DNA of 34,724 bases from Victivallaceae bacterium (GCA_024405675.1 JAKSOH010000007.1:1-34724), one strand, 5' to 3'. Shown: positions 1 to 8,356, numbered from the stretch's first letter. Numbers and translations are program-made. Notes: a model not told the origin generated them from the letters alone.

Positions 1-568
1 CCGGCGAGTAGACTGCCCGAATTCCCGTGGTGACGTGATGTTCCTTGAGGCGGTTCCTTAATGGCTTGGCCAGGCGACAGCCCGTGCATTTTGATATGTC
101 CGCCACTTGGATCATCGTCGGATCCATGCGGCCGCCGGCCCCCATCGACGATACCACCGGAACTCCTCGGCTTGCGCATTCCACCAGGATGGCCGCTTTA
201 GTTGGCAGATCGTCGATGCAATCCACCACCAAGTCGTAGTCGATTACCATCATTGAATCTTCTGGCGTCAGTTGACGTACCTGGGCGTTGAACACCCCCT
301 CCGGATTGATTTCTCTGGCCCGCTCCACCATCAGTTCCGCTTTCGCTCGGCCGACCGTCTTTTTGAGCGCCACCAGCTGGCGGTTTCGGTTGCTGTCTTC
401 GACGACGTCCCCGTCGACGAAATCAATGCGCATCGCGCCGGATCTCACCAGGCATTCCGCGGCGAATCCGCCGACTCCTCCGACCCCGATGAAGAGAATC
501 CTGGCCTTCATCAGTCGAAGCAGCCCTTCCGCCCCTATGAGCGGCATTTCCCGGTCCAGCCAGCTCAT
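1..568 (-). CDS. tcdA: E1-like ATP-dependent activating enzyme, TcdA (CsdL) type, partial
   Basis: TcdA-type enzymes adenylate tRNA N6-threonylcarbamoyladenosine and dehydrate it to the cyclic ct6A form. The reading frame is open from an ATG at 568 to the window edge (about 189 residues), so the C-terminus is missing. The translation starts MSWLDREMPLIGAEGLLRLM and continues with a nucleotide-binding GVGGVGGFAAE loop, the acidic strand end DFVDGDVV, an N-R-N-R-Q motif, and a central VVSSMGAGGRMDPT stretch followed by VADISK and a basic LAKPLRNRLK segment. This order is typical of TcdA rather than ThiF or MoeB, which usually carry CxxC zinc motifs. The start overlaps the stop of the upstream phosphoesterase gene as ATGA (565-568), so the two are translationally coupled. 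Family assignment is from memory of motifs; other E1-like MoeB/ThiF homologues cannot be fully excluded without the C-terminus. Confidence 0.85.
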   Translation of the reverse strand, partial: MSWLDREMPLIGAEGLLRLMKARILFIGVGGVGGFAAECLVRSGAMRIDFVDGDVVEDSNRNRQLVALKKTVGRAKAELMVERAREINPEGVFNAQVRQLTPEDSMMVIDYDLVVDCIDDLPTKAAILVECASRGVPVVSSMGAGGRMDPTMIQVADISKCTGCRLAKPLRNRLKEHHVTTGIRAVYSP

Positions 569-1404
569 TTGGCGTCTCCAGTCACGTCTATGTAGACCAC
601 TTCCCGACGGCACATGAACCTTGCCTTGCAGGTCAGGCCGCGGAGTCCCGATGACACGATCATCTTGAGTTTCATCGTTGAATTGGAGAACAGCCCGTAG
701 TCGAACTTGCGCCCGTATATGCTCGGAATCTTGAGCGCCCCGAACCATGGGATTCGGACCTGGCCGCCGTGGAAATGTCCGCAGAGTGCCAGGTCGAACC
801 GGTTTAATCCAGCCATTCCGTTGTCCAGGTATACCAGTTCATCCGGATTGTGGGTTATCACTATCTTCATCAGCTTCCTGTCGCCGGATTCGTCCGTGAG
901 TTCCGGATACCCGGCCCCGATTTTCCCTGTGCCGCGGACGAGCACCCGCTCGTCTATGAACGACGAGTTGTCCAGCCAGCCGATGCCGGCGCTTTCCACC
1001 CGTTTCTTCCAGTCGTGTATCCAGACCTTCGATATCTCCCAGTTGCCGGGCGCCGCGAGACGAACCGGTACTCCTGTTCCCAGTTCCTTGAGCATGCCGG
1101 GAAGTTTCGGCAGTTCATAGGCGGCTCCGGAGATGTCTCCGCCAATTAGAAGATAATCCGGTTTTCTGGCCTCCAGCGATGCATTGACCGCGTCGAACAC
1201 CCTGTGGAAATCAGGGGTGTCGGAGTGATGTATGTCCGAAATGAAGGCGATGCGAAAACCGGATGCCGAGCATGCCGGCATCCGGTAGAATGTCTCGTCT
1301 ATGGCACCGGCGCGATGTGCATCGACCTGCCCATACGACAGCACCTTTTTAAAGTGCGCCGCTTGGGCGGGGCGGGGATCTTCCGTCGGCCGCCTGATGC
1401 GCAT
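565..1404 (-). CDS. Calcineurin-like metallophosphoesterase (YaeI/LpxG-like)
   Basis: A 279-residue predicted metal-dependent phosphohydrolase. The metal-ligand blocks appear in order: ISDIHHSD (D-x-H), LIGGDISG (G-D), APGNWE (normally GNHE), ITHNPD (His) and CGHFHGGQ (G-H-x-H). The spacing and the ending PWFGALKIPSIYGRKFDYG are typical of the YaeI-like branch. Members of that branch act on membrane or lipid substrates, and the chlamydial LpxG, a UDP-2,3-diacylglucosamine pyrophosphatase, is a related phosphoesterase. A lipid A role here is therefore possible but not shown; no lpxH or lpxI is visible in the window. The replacement of the GNHE histidine by Trp is unusual and could alter catalysis. 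The start lies 4 bp after the greA stop with a weak AGGA, and the end overlaps tcdA by ATGA, so greA, this gene and tcdA look like one transcript. Confidence 0.85.
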   Translation of the reverse strand: MRIRRPTEDPRPAQAAHFKKVLSYGQVDAHRAGAIDETFYRMPACSASGFRIAFISDIHHSDTPDFHRVFDAVNASLEARKPDYLLIGGDISGAAYELPKLPGMLKELGTGVPVRLAAPGNWEISKVWIHDWKKRVESAGIGWLDNSSFIDERVLVRGTGKIGAGYPELTDESGDRKLMKIVITHNPDELVYLDNGMAGLNRFDLALCGHFHGGQVRIPWFGALKIPSIYGRKFDYGLFSNSTMKLKMIVSSGLRGLTCKARFMCRREVVYIDVTGDAK

Positions 1405-1408
1405 TGTC

Positions 1409-3541
1409 CTACTGCTCGTCGAGTTCGGCGATGAGTTCCGGCGGTAGCATTTTTACCGCGGAAATCTTACCGCTCTTTCCGAAGACGGTGATCTTGTCTC
1501 CGACGATGTGCTTCATGAGCTCGCGGCCGAGCGGTGCGTCGTAGGAGATCATCTTGCGGTCGGGGTCGCCGTCCCAGATTCCCACGACGTAGACGACTTC
1601 TTTCGTTCCATCATCCAAATCGAAGTCGACTTCGCAACCGGGGACCGGCCTGTTGTCGATCTTGACCAGGCCCACTTTGAATATTTGCGTCATTTCGATA
1701 TTTCGTTCCAGTTCGCTGCGACGTTTCAGCAGGAAGACCTTGCGTTCCTTGGCTGCACCGAACTCCGAGTTCTCCCGGAGATCCCCGTGCTCCCTTGCTA
1801 CGGCGATGGCCATGCGATTCTCAGGCAGCTGCACGTTGACTAGATTGTCCAGCTCCGCATTGAGATTCTTGATCGATTTCGTGCTGGAGACCATCGCTTC
1901 TACAATGCCGGTCTCGAGCTTGTCGCCGCGGTTCACGCCACGTCCCGCCTTGAGTATCTTCTCGGCCGCTCCGCTCTCCAGTAGTTTCTGCACTTCCGGG
2001 GAGACCCTGGCGAGTTTCATGAGCAAACTCTGGCGTTCCGACGCCGAGAGAAATATCGCACAGCTGAGCGGTCCGCCAAAACGGTCCTCGAAGCCTTTCG
2101 CCGCTTCGAGCAACGCCTTTTGATAGTCGGCGTTGTCCATGAACAGTGTCCTGAGCTCGCGCCATGCCGCCGCCCAGATCTTGTTGGACGGCTCGGTGCC
2201 GAGTGCCTGGATGGTGTTGTCAAGGTTTATGAGGCTTTTCAGCGCTCCGATGTCCTTCCTCTTGCGGTTGCGCCACACCCAGCACATGACGTCGCTGCTG
2301 ATGCTGTGGTGCTCGATGATAACGGCCTCCACGTCGCTAGGCATGACCAGCATTCCAACCGCGTTCAACGCCTTGAGCGGGATGCGTGTCATGAGCAATG
2401 CGAGATAGTCGTCGTCGATCGCCCACTGCGTGGCAACGGCCAGCTTGGCCAGTGTCTTGGCCGGAAGCCCGCCCCAGACCTCGAACGGATCGTCCTTGGC
2501 CTTGGTGATATCGGCCGGCCAGAATATGGCTTTGCCACTCAGAAGCGGTTCAACCATCGCGTGAAACGGGCTGGCGTCGCAACGATCGACGATCGCTGCT
2601 AGAATCGTGGCGAGCCTGGCGGGCTCGCGTGCCGCCGATTCCGGACGCAGCTTGGTGAAGAATTCGGTGAATTTCTGGACTTCCTCTTCGGTGAACTTTC
2701 CGGCTCCGGCCTTGATTTCATCGTTGAGAAGTATTTCTACCTCCTGCATGTTACGCCCCTCGCAGCTACGGCGCTTTGCCGTCGGTGCCGCGGTGACTTC
2801 GGAATCCCAGTAGGCTTTGAAAGCGTCAGGGGTCATCTTTCTGGCGCATCCGTTGAGCGCCATGACCTTGGCCGTGGATGACGATACCGGGGTTTTTGCC
2901 GCTTTGGCGATGATTTCGCGGACCTTGGTTGCCGGAATCGGCTTGTCGGTGGGGATGAGCACGTTGCGCAGCTCTTCCATCGGGGCGAATACCGCACATT
3001 CCACCAGTACCCGGTCTAGCGGGATGACCATGCAGGAACCATTGCCGCGGAAGAGTCCAGTGACCAGCGTTCCCGCGAGGGTGTCGATCGTCTCTACTGA
3101 TCCCCATTTGCCGGAGGACGGAAAGAATACGACATTGCCGCCGGTAAGCGTCTTGATCCGGTTGAGGCGGTTGATTATCTCGCGGACCTGGAGTTTCTCA
3201 TCGCGAAGTCCGGCGGCCCGCGTTACCGAGGAACGTCCAAGATTCGGTCCGAGCGCAAGTCTCGCGGCGCCGAAGAGAACCTTGCGGAAGATAGTTCCTG
3301 GTTCCGAATCATATTTCGCGGCCGCGATTAGCACCAGATTGCTCTGGCGCAGCGTGCATTTGCCTTCTTCGATGTTGTCCTGCGAGAAGAGATCTTCCCA
3401 CGCGTCCCACAACACCGACAACTGGTCAGCCGTAGCCTTGTCTATGCGCATGTTGCCAAGAATACGGGCGAGATTGTCGATTTGCTCGTCGGATCCGGTT
3501 TCCGAGATTTCAAGAATGATTTCTTCGATGTTTTCCGCCAT
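1409..3541 (-). CDS. greA: Transcription elongation factor GreA with long N-terminal extension
   Basis: A 710-residue protein. Residues about 550-710 form a complete GreA. A coiled-coil hairpin carries the tip sequence AREHGDLRENSEFGAAKE, whose acidic residues enter the RNA polymerase secondary channel and promote transcript cleavage. An FKBP-like C-terminal domain follows (VVYVVGIWDGDPD, then a KSGKISAVKMLPP ending). The first about 550 residues are mostly helical and unlike ordinary 158-residue GreA. Similarly long GreA proteins are known from Chlamydiae, which supports a PVC-superphylum origin. The extension's function is not known to me. The start is supported by an AGGAGG at 3549-3554, 7-8 bp upstream of the ATG at 3541. 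It is the first gene of the minus-strand greA-phosphoesterase-tcdA run and is divergent from the AT-rich island. Confidence 0.93.
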   Translation of the reverse strand: MAENIEEIILEISETGSDEQIDNLARILGNMRIDKATADQLSVLWDAWEDLFSQDNIEEGKCTLRQSNLVLIAAAKYDSEPGTIFRKVLFGAARLALGPNLGRSSVTRAAGLRDEKLQVREIINRLNRIKTLTGGNVVFFPSSGKWGSVETIDTLAGTLVTGLFRGNGSCMVIPLDRVLVECAVFAPMEELRNVLIPTDKPIPATKVREIIAKAAKTPVSSSTAKVMALNGCARKMTPDAFKAYWDSEVTAAPTAKRRSCEGRNMQEVEILLNDEIKAGAGKFTEEEVQKFTEFFTKLRPESAAREPARLATILAAIVDRCDASPFHAMVEPLLSGKAIFWPADITKAKDDPFEVWGGLPAKTLAKLAVATQWAIDDDYLALLMTRIPLKALNAVGMLVMPSDVEAVIIEHHSISSDVMCWVWRNRKRKDIGALKSLINLDNTIQALGTEPSNKIWAAAWRELRTLFMDNADYQKALLEAAKGFEDRFGGPLSCAIFLSASERQSLLMKLARVSPEVQKLLESGAAEKILKAGRGVNRGDKLETGIVEAMVSSTKSIKNLNAELDNLVNVQLPENRMAIAVAREHGDLRENSEFGAAKERKVFLLKRRSELERNIEMTQIFKVGLVKIDNRPVPGCEVDFDLDDGTKEVVYVVGIWDGDPDRKMISYDAPLGRELMKHIVGDKITVFGKSGKISAVKMLPPELIAELDEQ

Positions 3542-3649
3542 GATACATTCCTCCTATGCGATTATGTGCGATAATTTCTTATAATCTACCTTGGTTGTGT
3601 GTAGTTTGCAATTTTGAGAAGCGTTTTCGTTTTGTTGGGAAATTATAAG

Positions 3650-3677
3650 TTGCAATTCGCTTTGCCAAAGTTACATT
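3650..3677 (+). promoter_or_regulatory. Candidate promoter for the coiled-coil membrane protein gene
   Basis: TTGCAA at 3650-3655 and TACATT at 3672-3677 are separated by 16 bp in an AT-rich divergent intergenic region, about 75 bp before the GTG start at 3751. Both hexamers deviate from the sigma-70 consensus, so this is a moderate prediction. Confidence 0.35.
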
Positions 3678-3750
3678 AGATTTCAACATGTTTGTGGGAG
3701 TTTTTTGTTCGTCAATAAGGATGGATTTAGAGAAATAGAGGAGAAAAAAC

Positions 3751-4956
3751 GTGGAATCTAATATGGAAAAGGCTAAGGCCGGAGCAAAGGGGTTTTTCTT
3801 GAACATATTCAGCGATGAGTTCAGTGATAAGATAGCCGGAGTTATACGGGGAGTGCTGCTGGTTGTTCAAGCTTTAGCCATGGCATTTACCGCGTTGTGC
3901 ATAGTGATCGCATTGTTTAACAACGGATGCTCTTTGTGCCACTTCGCTGCGAGAGAATTGGCAGTTTCCCCGCGTGCGCCTAGTGTCCCAGATGCGGAAT
4001 CATTCATGGGAAAGTCCAGTAGAGAGTATGACGCCGCCGAGTCTCTTGTGGAATTGCGCAGAAGTCAAAACAATGCCAGAATTGCCGATCGCAATCGATG
4101 CATGTCGGATTTGGAAAACGAAAAAGGTGAGTTGAACACATTGAAGGAAAGTGAAGCCGCCTTGTCTGCATTGATTGAACCATTGAAAAATGTTACGACT
4201 AGGTTACCGGAACTGGAGAAGAGAAGGGCGGTCGTCAAGGAGCAATGTGCGGAACGCGCGAAATCGGTTCCGGAACTCAGAAATAAATTTTTTGAATTGC
4301 TGGCGAAGGTCAAGGCTGAAAGGAAAAATACGAAAAATGCCGAAAAAGAGGAGGCGAGCTCGGACATTGTGACTATGGAACTGGTAATAGGAACCGAGGC
4401 CGAGCCGGCGTTTGATGCGTGGTTCGATAGTCTTGTTCTTCTGAGGGAATCGAGATTGGAGGAGATTGCCGTCAGCAAGATGATTGATTCGCTCAATTCC
4501 AAAACACTTCCGGAAGTTACGGACGAACTGAGTGAAGTGCAATCTAAAATCAAGGAATCTCAGCGGAAGATTGTAGCGGCGGAGGCATCATTGAAGAAAT
4601 TAATCGCTGATTGTGATGAAACGAAGAAGTCTCTTGACAAGTCCATGGCGGAATTGAAAAAGAAGGAGGCCGCTTTGAATGCGGATAGGACGAAATACAA
4701 TGCCGTCATGGAACGTTATTACCAGAAAATGCGCGAGTACAATGTTGCCTACGATGAGTATCAGAGAAGTATGTATTCACATAGTATGGACATTGAGAAA
4801 CATAACGGGTGGGCCTTGTTGTTTTGGTACGGGGCAGGTGCTGGTTGCTGCGGAATTCTCGCATTCGCGTTCTTGTTTCTTTTCGCAAAGATTGAACGAA
4901 ACATGCGCCGTTCGTTTGAGCAGTCTCCGGCCGCTTCCAATGACGAATGCAAATAG
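3751..4956 (+). CDS. Coiled-coil protein with two membrane anchors, unknown function
   Basis: I do not recognise a family. The 401-residue product has an N-terminal membrane segment at roughly residues 26-53 (GVLLVVQALAMAFTALCIVI core) and a second near the C-terminus at about 353-379. Between them lie about 300 residues rich in Glu, Lys, Arg, Ser and Leu with clear coiled-coil character, including long alternations of K and E. This predicts a protein held at both ends in the inner membrane with a periplasmic or cytoplasmic coiled-coil loop. GTG at 3751 is chosen because GAGGAG at 3738-3743 lies 7 bp before it; an in-frame ATG at 3763 would be 19 bp away. The Sel1 lipoprotein gene starts 27 bp after its stop, suggesting co-transcription. 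The gene is visibly AT-richer than its neighbours, which may mean recent acquisition. Confidence 0.75.
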   Translation: MESNMEKAKAGAKGFFLNIFSDEFSDKIAGVIRGVLLVVQALAMAFTALCIVIALFNNGCSLCHFAARELAVSPRAPSVPDAESFMGKSSREYDAAESLVELRRSQNNARIADRNRCMSDLENEKGELNTLKESEAALSALIEPLKNVTTRLPELEKRRAVVKEQCAERAKSVPELRNKFFELLAKVKAERKNTKNAEKEEASSDIVTMELVIGTEAEPAFDAWFDSLVLLRESRLEEIAVSKMIDSLNSKTLPEVTDELSEVQSKIKESQRKIVAAEASLKKLIADCDETKKSLDKSMAELKKKEAALNADRTKYNAVMERYYQKMREYNVAYDEYQRSMYSHSMDIEKHNGWALLFWYGAGAGCCGILAFAFLFLFAKIERNMRRSFEQSPAASNDECK

Positions 4957-4983
4957 TATTTTAACATTACAGGGAATGTCATT

Positions 4984-5361
4984 ATGAAAATTAAAAGTTT
5001 GATGGTTGTTCTTGTGGCGATATTTGCTTCGTTGCTGGTCGGTTGCGGAAAGGAATCTAAAGAGTTTACGAAGCTGAAAGCAGATGCTAATCGTGGTGAT
5101 GCCGTTGCCCAGTGCAAGCTTGGTGACATGTATGCGAACGGAAACATGGTGAAACAGGATCTCGGCGAGGCTGTGCGCTGGTATGAGAAATCGGCCGCGC
5201 AGGGAAATGGCGATGCCCAATGCCGCATGGGAGACTATTGTTACGGAAAGAAGAGCTATGCCCAGGCGTATCATTGGTACTTGCTTGCTAGCGAGAAAAA
5301 TGATAACCAGGATGCCGCCGTCAAGGTTAAGGAATTTGCCCAGATATTCAGAACGAAGTAA
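4984..5361 (+). CDS. Sel1-repeat lipoprotein
   Basis: A 125-residue secreted lipoprotein. The N-terminus is a lipoprotein signal peptide with lipobox LLVGC, placing the acylated Cys at about residue 22. The mature part has Sel1/TPR-like repeats: AQCKLGDMYANGNMVKQDLG followed by EAVRWYEKSAAQGNGDAQCRMG and AYHWYLLASEKNDNQDA. Sel1 repeats are protein-protein interaction scaffolds; with about two and a half repeats this is a short example. The partner may be the membrane coiled-coil protein encoded 27 bp upstream, but that is inference from adjacency. Like that gene it is AT-richer than the surroundings. Confidence 0.85.
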   Translation: MKIKSLMVVLVAIFASLLVGCGKESKEFTKLKADANRGDAVAQCKLGDMYANGNMVKQDLGEAVRWYEKSAAQGNGDAQCRMGDYCYGKKSYAQAYHWYLLASEKNDNQDAAVKVKEFAQIFRTK

Positions 5362-5711
5362 TTCGCTTACGATTAGACTGCCGCGGAAAGCTGATGTTTT
5401 TTACATGGCTATTGTCTTGCTTCGCCCACGTGGTTGTTTCACTGACATGGGACAGATATTGAAGTCATTCGCTACCATGTCGTCATTGAGCGTTCGGTAG
5501 GTTTTATTTCTGTCCCACGCATCAATCACGTTGCAGAAACTGGACATGCGAAACGGTTCGTTTCCATGTCTTGCCACATATTCATTTCGCAGTCTCGTGC
5601 ATTTCTTAGCATGTCCGGTCTAGGATTTATTAGAGAAAGCTCGCGTTTTTCATGCTGTCCGCTACGCCGAATCGGCTCCTGTGCCGGTGAATATGCATGC
5701 TTTGAAATCCG
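5362..5711. other. Intergenic stretch between convergent genes
   Basis: About 350 bp between the Sel1 lipoprotein and gmhB, which converge here. It holds no complete convincing gene and no obvious strong terminator. The only structure I see is a 72-codon open stretch on the minus strand (listed separately) that reads like protein but lacks a credible start. Confidence 0.5.
5401..5619 (-). pseudogene. Possible 3' remnant of a protein-coding gene
   Basis: On the minus strand, from just after a TAG at 5620-5622 to a TAA at 5401-5403, a 72-codon frame reads with plausible protein composition (for example NEYVARHGNEPFRMSSFCNV and AWDRNKTYRTLNDDM). It has no start codon with a ribosome-binding site near its 5' end; the first in-frame ATG would give 48 residues. 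I do not recognise the family. It could be a decayed gene end left in the AT-rich island, or a chance frame. Confidence 0.25.
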
Positions 5712-6260
5712 CTATTCGGCCAGAAATCTGTCCACCAGTTCCCTGAATCCGTCGACCACCGGGAATCCGGCTTCCACGGCCTTCGGGGATTCCTTTTCCC
5801 CGTACCCGGTGCGGACCATTACCGATTCCATGCATCCCGCATTTCTGCCGCAGAGGAGATCATCGAATTTGTCCCCGCACATCGTCGACTTCGATATGTC
5901 TATGTCCAGCTCCCTGGCCGCCTGCAGTATCAGTCCCGGTTTTGGTTTGCGGCAGTCGCAGTCCAGGTCGAACGACGGATGATGCGGGCAGATGTAGAAC
6001 GCGTCGATCCTTTCTCCGTTTGTCTCGAGAAGCATTTTTTGTATCTTGTCGTGTATGCGCTCTACGTCTTCCATCGTGAACATTCCCCTGGCGATGCCGG
6101 ACTGGTTTGTTATCACCACGGCCAGATGACCTGCTTCATGAATCCTTTTGATGCCGTCGGCGACGCCTTTTTCCAGTTCCGCCAGCGCGGCGTCCTTCAA
6201 ATAGGCTATTTGCTTAATGACCACTCCGTCCCGGTCCAGGAAAAGCGCCCGTCTGCTCAT
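5712..6260 (-). CDS. gmhB: D-glycero-D-manno-heptose-1,7-bisphosphate 7-phosphatase
   Basis: GmhB removes the C7 phosphate from heptose 1,7-bisphosphate on the way to ADP-heptose for the LPS inner core. The 182-residue length fits the family. HAD motif I is FLDRDGV (nucleophile D9, acid/base D11), motif II region ITNQSGIARG, then a zinc loop with C91-x-H93 and C101-x-C103 before RKPKPG, and motif IV around GD130-KFDD. The start overlaps the ispE stop as ATGA (6257-6260), so it is the last gene of a coupled three-gene operon. The matching heptose kinase (hldA) is in the 24-34 kb operon, so the ADP-heptose pathway is split between two loci. Confidence 0.95.
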   Translation of the reverse strand: MSRRALFLDRDGVVIKQIAYLKDAALAELEKGVADGIKRIHEAGHLAVVITNQSGIARGMFTMEDVERIHDKIQKMLLETNGERIDAFYICPHHPSFDLDCDCRKPKPGLILQAARELDIDISKSTMCGDKFDDLLCGRNAGCMESVMVRTGYGEKESPKAVEAGFPVVDGFRELVDRFLAE

Positions 6261-7126
6261 CTTTGTCCTCCAAGTACGTAAAATGGGATGTCCGGCATCT
6301 CCGTTGCCATCGATTTTGCGAGTTCCTTCGCCTGTTCATGGTCGCGCGTCAGCGCCAGCATCGAGCTTCCACTGCCGCTTATCATGGCGCGTAGCGCCCC
6401 ATGTTTCTCAACCGTCTCTCGCAGGACCCAGTAGATCGGACACTTTTCCTCGATCGCTGGGGCCAGGTCGTTTTCCATGAGTCCCGCCAGTGTTTCCATG
6501 TCTCCGGCGTCCAGCGCCGAGATGATTTTCTCCGTTGTTCCGGCGGGGGAGGGGGCTATGAGTTTCGGATCCACATGCTGGTAGGCCCATTTCGCCGTTA
6601 TCGGGAATCCCGGCGCCGCCAGCACCAGCGGCACGTCGTGTCTGCCGCGGTATTCCAGTTCTTCGCCACGGCCTGCCGCGACAGCCGTTCCTTCACAGAG
6701 GAAGAACGGCACGTCCGAGCCGATTTCCGCCGCGATGCCCAGGAGCGTCGTTTCGTCGAACACCTTGTAATGTTCGTTCAGCGCCCGGAGCACCCGGCCC
6801 GAGTTCGCGCTGCCGCCACCGACTCCGCCCGCCACAGGAAGGCGTTTCTCTATACGTATCGATATAGCCGGCTTGATATCGGCCGCTTCGAAGAAACGTT
6901 CGGCCGCCTTGCCCGCCAGGTTGGCGGTTCCGGAGGGAAGTCCGGGGAAATCCGACTCTACTTCGATCCCCGGCCTGGCGGCGAACGATATCGAGATCGT
7001 GTCGGCCGGGGAGTGGAACGGCAGGAACACCGTCCTGATGTCATGGAAACCATCCGGCCGGCGTCGTTCCACCTTCAAATAGAGGTTGACCTTGCCGCCG
7101 CAGGGTATGGAAATCTTGTCCGTCAC
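6257..7126 (-). CDS. ispE: 4-diphosphocytidyl-2-C-methyl-D-erythritol kinase
   Basis: IspE phosphorylates CDP-methylerythritol in the non-mevalonate isoprenoid pathway. The 289-residue product has the GHMP-kinase layout: a substrate-binding start with GGKVNLYL and RRPDGFHDI, the glycine-rich ATP loop PVAGGVGGGSANSG at about residues 95-108, and a C-terminal MISGSGSSMLAL motif. The active-site lysine near the N-terminus (K in GGKVN) is present. Its start overlaps the upstream oxidoreductase stop and its stop overlaps gmhB, both by ATGA, giving a strict three-gene operon. Isoprenoid and envelope genes are plausibly co-expressed because undecaprenyl carriers serve LPS and peptidoglycan synthesis. 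Confidence 0.95.
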   Translation of the reverse strand: MTDKISIPCGGKVNLYLKVERRRPDGFHDIRTVFLPFHSPADTISISFAARPGIEVESDFPGLPSGTANLAGKAAERFFEAADIKPAISIRIEKRLPVAGGVGGGSANSGRVLRALNEHYKVFDETTLLGIAAEIGSDVPFFLCEGTAVAAGRGEELEYRGRHDVPLVLAAPGFPITAKWAYQHVDPKLIAPSPAGTTEKIISALDAGDMETLAGLMENDLAPAIEEKCPIYWVLRETVEKHGALRAMISGSGSSMLALTRDHEQAKELAKSMATEMPDIPFYVLGGQR

Positions 7127-8127
7127 TGCAATAGGAACTTCGTGCAGTCTATGTTGCGGTTCTTGCAGTAGATCCTCGCCTCTTTCTCGATGGCCACGGC
7201 GAGTTCCAGCGCCTTGAATCCGTCTTCTCCGGTGACTTTCGCCGGCGCGACCTTGCCGGTGGCCTTGGTCTCACTGACCGCGCGGAGGAAGTCGTCGAGC
7301 TCGTCCGCAAGGGCGTTGCGTTTTTCCAGGGCAATGTCGTTGCCGGTCATTTCGTTGATTTTGCAGGTTTCCACCGATACCATCGCCTTCACGCAGTCGA
7401 GATGGTATATGTTCGAGTCGGTGTAGATCTTGAGCGTGCGCTCTGGATGCCGGCTGATCCTGCTCGCGGAGATGTCCGCCGTTCCGCCGTTGGCGAAATG
7501 CAGCCGCACCGAGGCCACGTCCTCCGACTGGCTGAGCACCGGGGCTCCTATGACATCCATCTTGACGACCTCCGACTTCATCAGCGAGAGCACCAGGTCG
7601 AGGTCGTGGATCATCAGGTCCAGTATCACACTGACCTCGGTGCCGCGACGCGGCATCCCTTGCCGTGGCGGCGGATAGGGGGCCAGTCGCTTCGCCTCTA
7701 CATGGAGGATGCGTTCGTTTTTTATCGATTTCTCGACATATGTCATCGCCGGATTGAAACGCTCCACGTGTCCTACCGCCAGCACGACGTTGGACTTCTT
7801 CGCCGCTTCCAGCATCTTCTTCGCCCCGTCCAAATCGGACGCCAGGGGTTTTTCCGAAAGAATGTGCTTGCCCATCTCGAGCAGCGGTATCGTGGTCGAC
7901 GCATGGTACGTGGCCGGCACGGCCACGCTCAGTGCCTCGCATTTCTCCGCCAGCTCCTTCCACGTGTCGAAGACCGGGATTCCGAACTCCGCGCCGACTT
8001 TATCCGCGTTGTCCTTCTGGACGTCGAAAACCCCGACGACCTCGGCCGCCTCCGACTCCTTGTACAGCCTCGCGTGATGCCTGCCCAGCGCCCCGACCCC
8101 AATGATTCCGACCTTGATCTTGTCCAT
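7123..8127 (-). CDS. Gfo/Idh/MocA oxidoreductase, similar to UDP-GlcNAc 3-dehydrogenase (GnnA)
   Basis: A 334-residue NAD-dependent sugar dehydrogenase. It has an N-terminal Rossmann motif VGIIGVGALGRHHARLY, the EKP signature (HILSEKPLA) with its catalytic Lys, GHVERFNPA, and the IHDLDLVLSL block. The order GHVERFNPA, RLAPYPPPR, DLMIHDLDLVL resembles GnnA-type proteins, which make a 3-keto sugar used for amide-linked acyl chains in lipid A; no gnnB aminotransferase is visible here, so the substrate remains inference. ATG at 8127 is chosen over an upstream frame extension because AGGAGGT lies just before it and the Rossmann motif starts right after. It heads the operon with ispE and gmhB. Confidence 0.85.
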   Translation of the reverse strand: MDKIKVGIIGVGALGRHHARLYKESEAAEVVGVFDVQKDNADKVGAEFGIPVFDTWKELAEKCEALSVAVPATYHASTTIPLLEMGKHILSEKPLASDLDGAKKMLEAAKKSNVVLAVGHVERFNPAMTYVEKSIKNERILHVEAKRLAPYPPPRQGMPRRGTEVSVILDLMIHDLDLVLSLMKSEVVKMDVIGAPVLSQSEDVASVRLHFANGGTADISASRISRHPERTLKIYTDSNIYHLDCVKAMVSVETCKINEMTGNDIALEKRNALADELDDFLRAVSETKATGKVAPAKVTGEDGFKALELAVAIEKEARIYCKNRNIDCTKFLLQ

Positions 8128-8193
8128 CGCGGACCTCCTAGGTTTCCAACGTTGATTATTTTCGCATAATATACTTTTTTTGCCGTGCGCTGG

Positions 8194-8290
8194 CAAACTT
8201 GAAGACGGCGTTTGGCATAGGTGTATCATTGCTGAACTTGAGACCAAACACAAGCAGTGGAACCGCTGAAATGTCTGATGAACTCGATTG
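8194..8290 (+). repeat. Degenerate duplicate of the malic enzyme promoter, leader and start
   Basis: This segment aligns with 9233-9329. Shared blocks in the same order are CAAACTTGAA, a GTTTxGCA / TGCTxAAC inverted repeat with a 12-nt loop (8210-8217 and 8230-8237), AAACACAAGCAG, and TGAAATGTCxGATGAACTCGA. The distance from CAAACTT to the ATG is 77 bp here against 78 bp in the intact copy. Here the -10 is TGTATC instead of TATATT and the AGGAAGGA ribosome-binding site is lost, so the copy appears non-functional. Only about the first seven codons stay similar. Confidence 0.8.
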
Positions 8291-8320
8291 CACGTCGATC
8301 GCGATGTCCGTGACACGGAA

Positions 8321-8356
8321 AACGGGTCTCCGGATGTTCGTGTCCGGAGACCCGTT
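8321..8356 (-). terminator. Hairpin terminator for the lipoprotein gene
   Basis: A perfect 14-bp stem, AACGGGTCTCCGGA (8321-8334) and TCCGGAGACCCGTT (8343-8356), with an 8-nt loop. Read on the minus strand it is followed by TTTTCC and lies 65 bp past the lipoprotein stop, fitting a rho-independent terminator with a short U-run. Confidence 0.7.
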
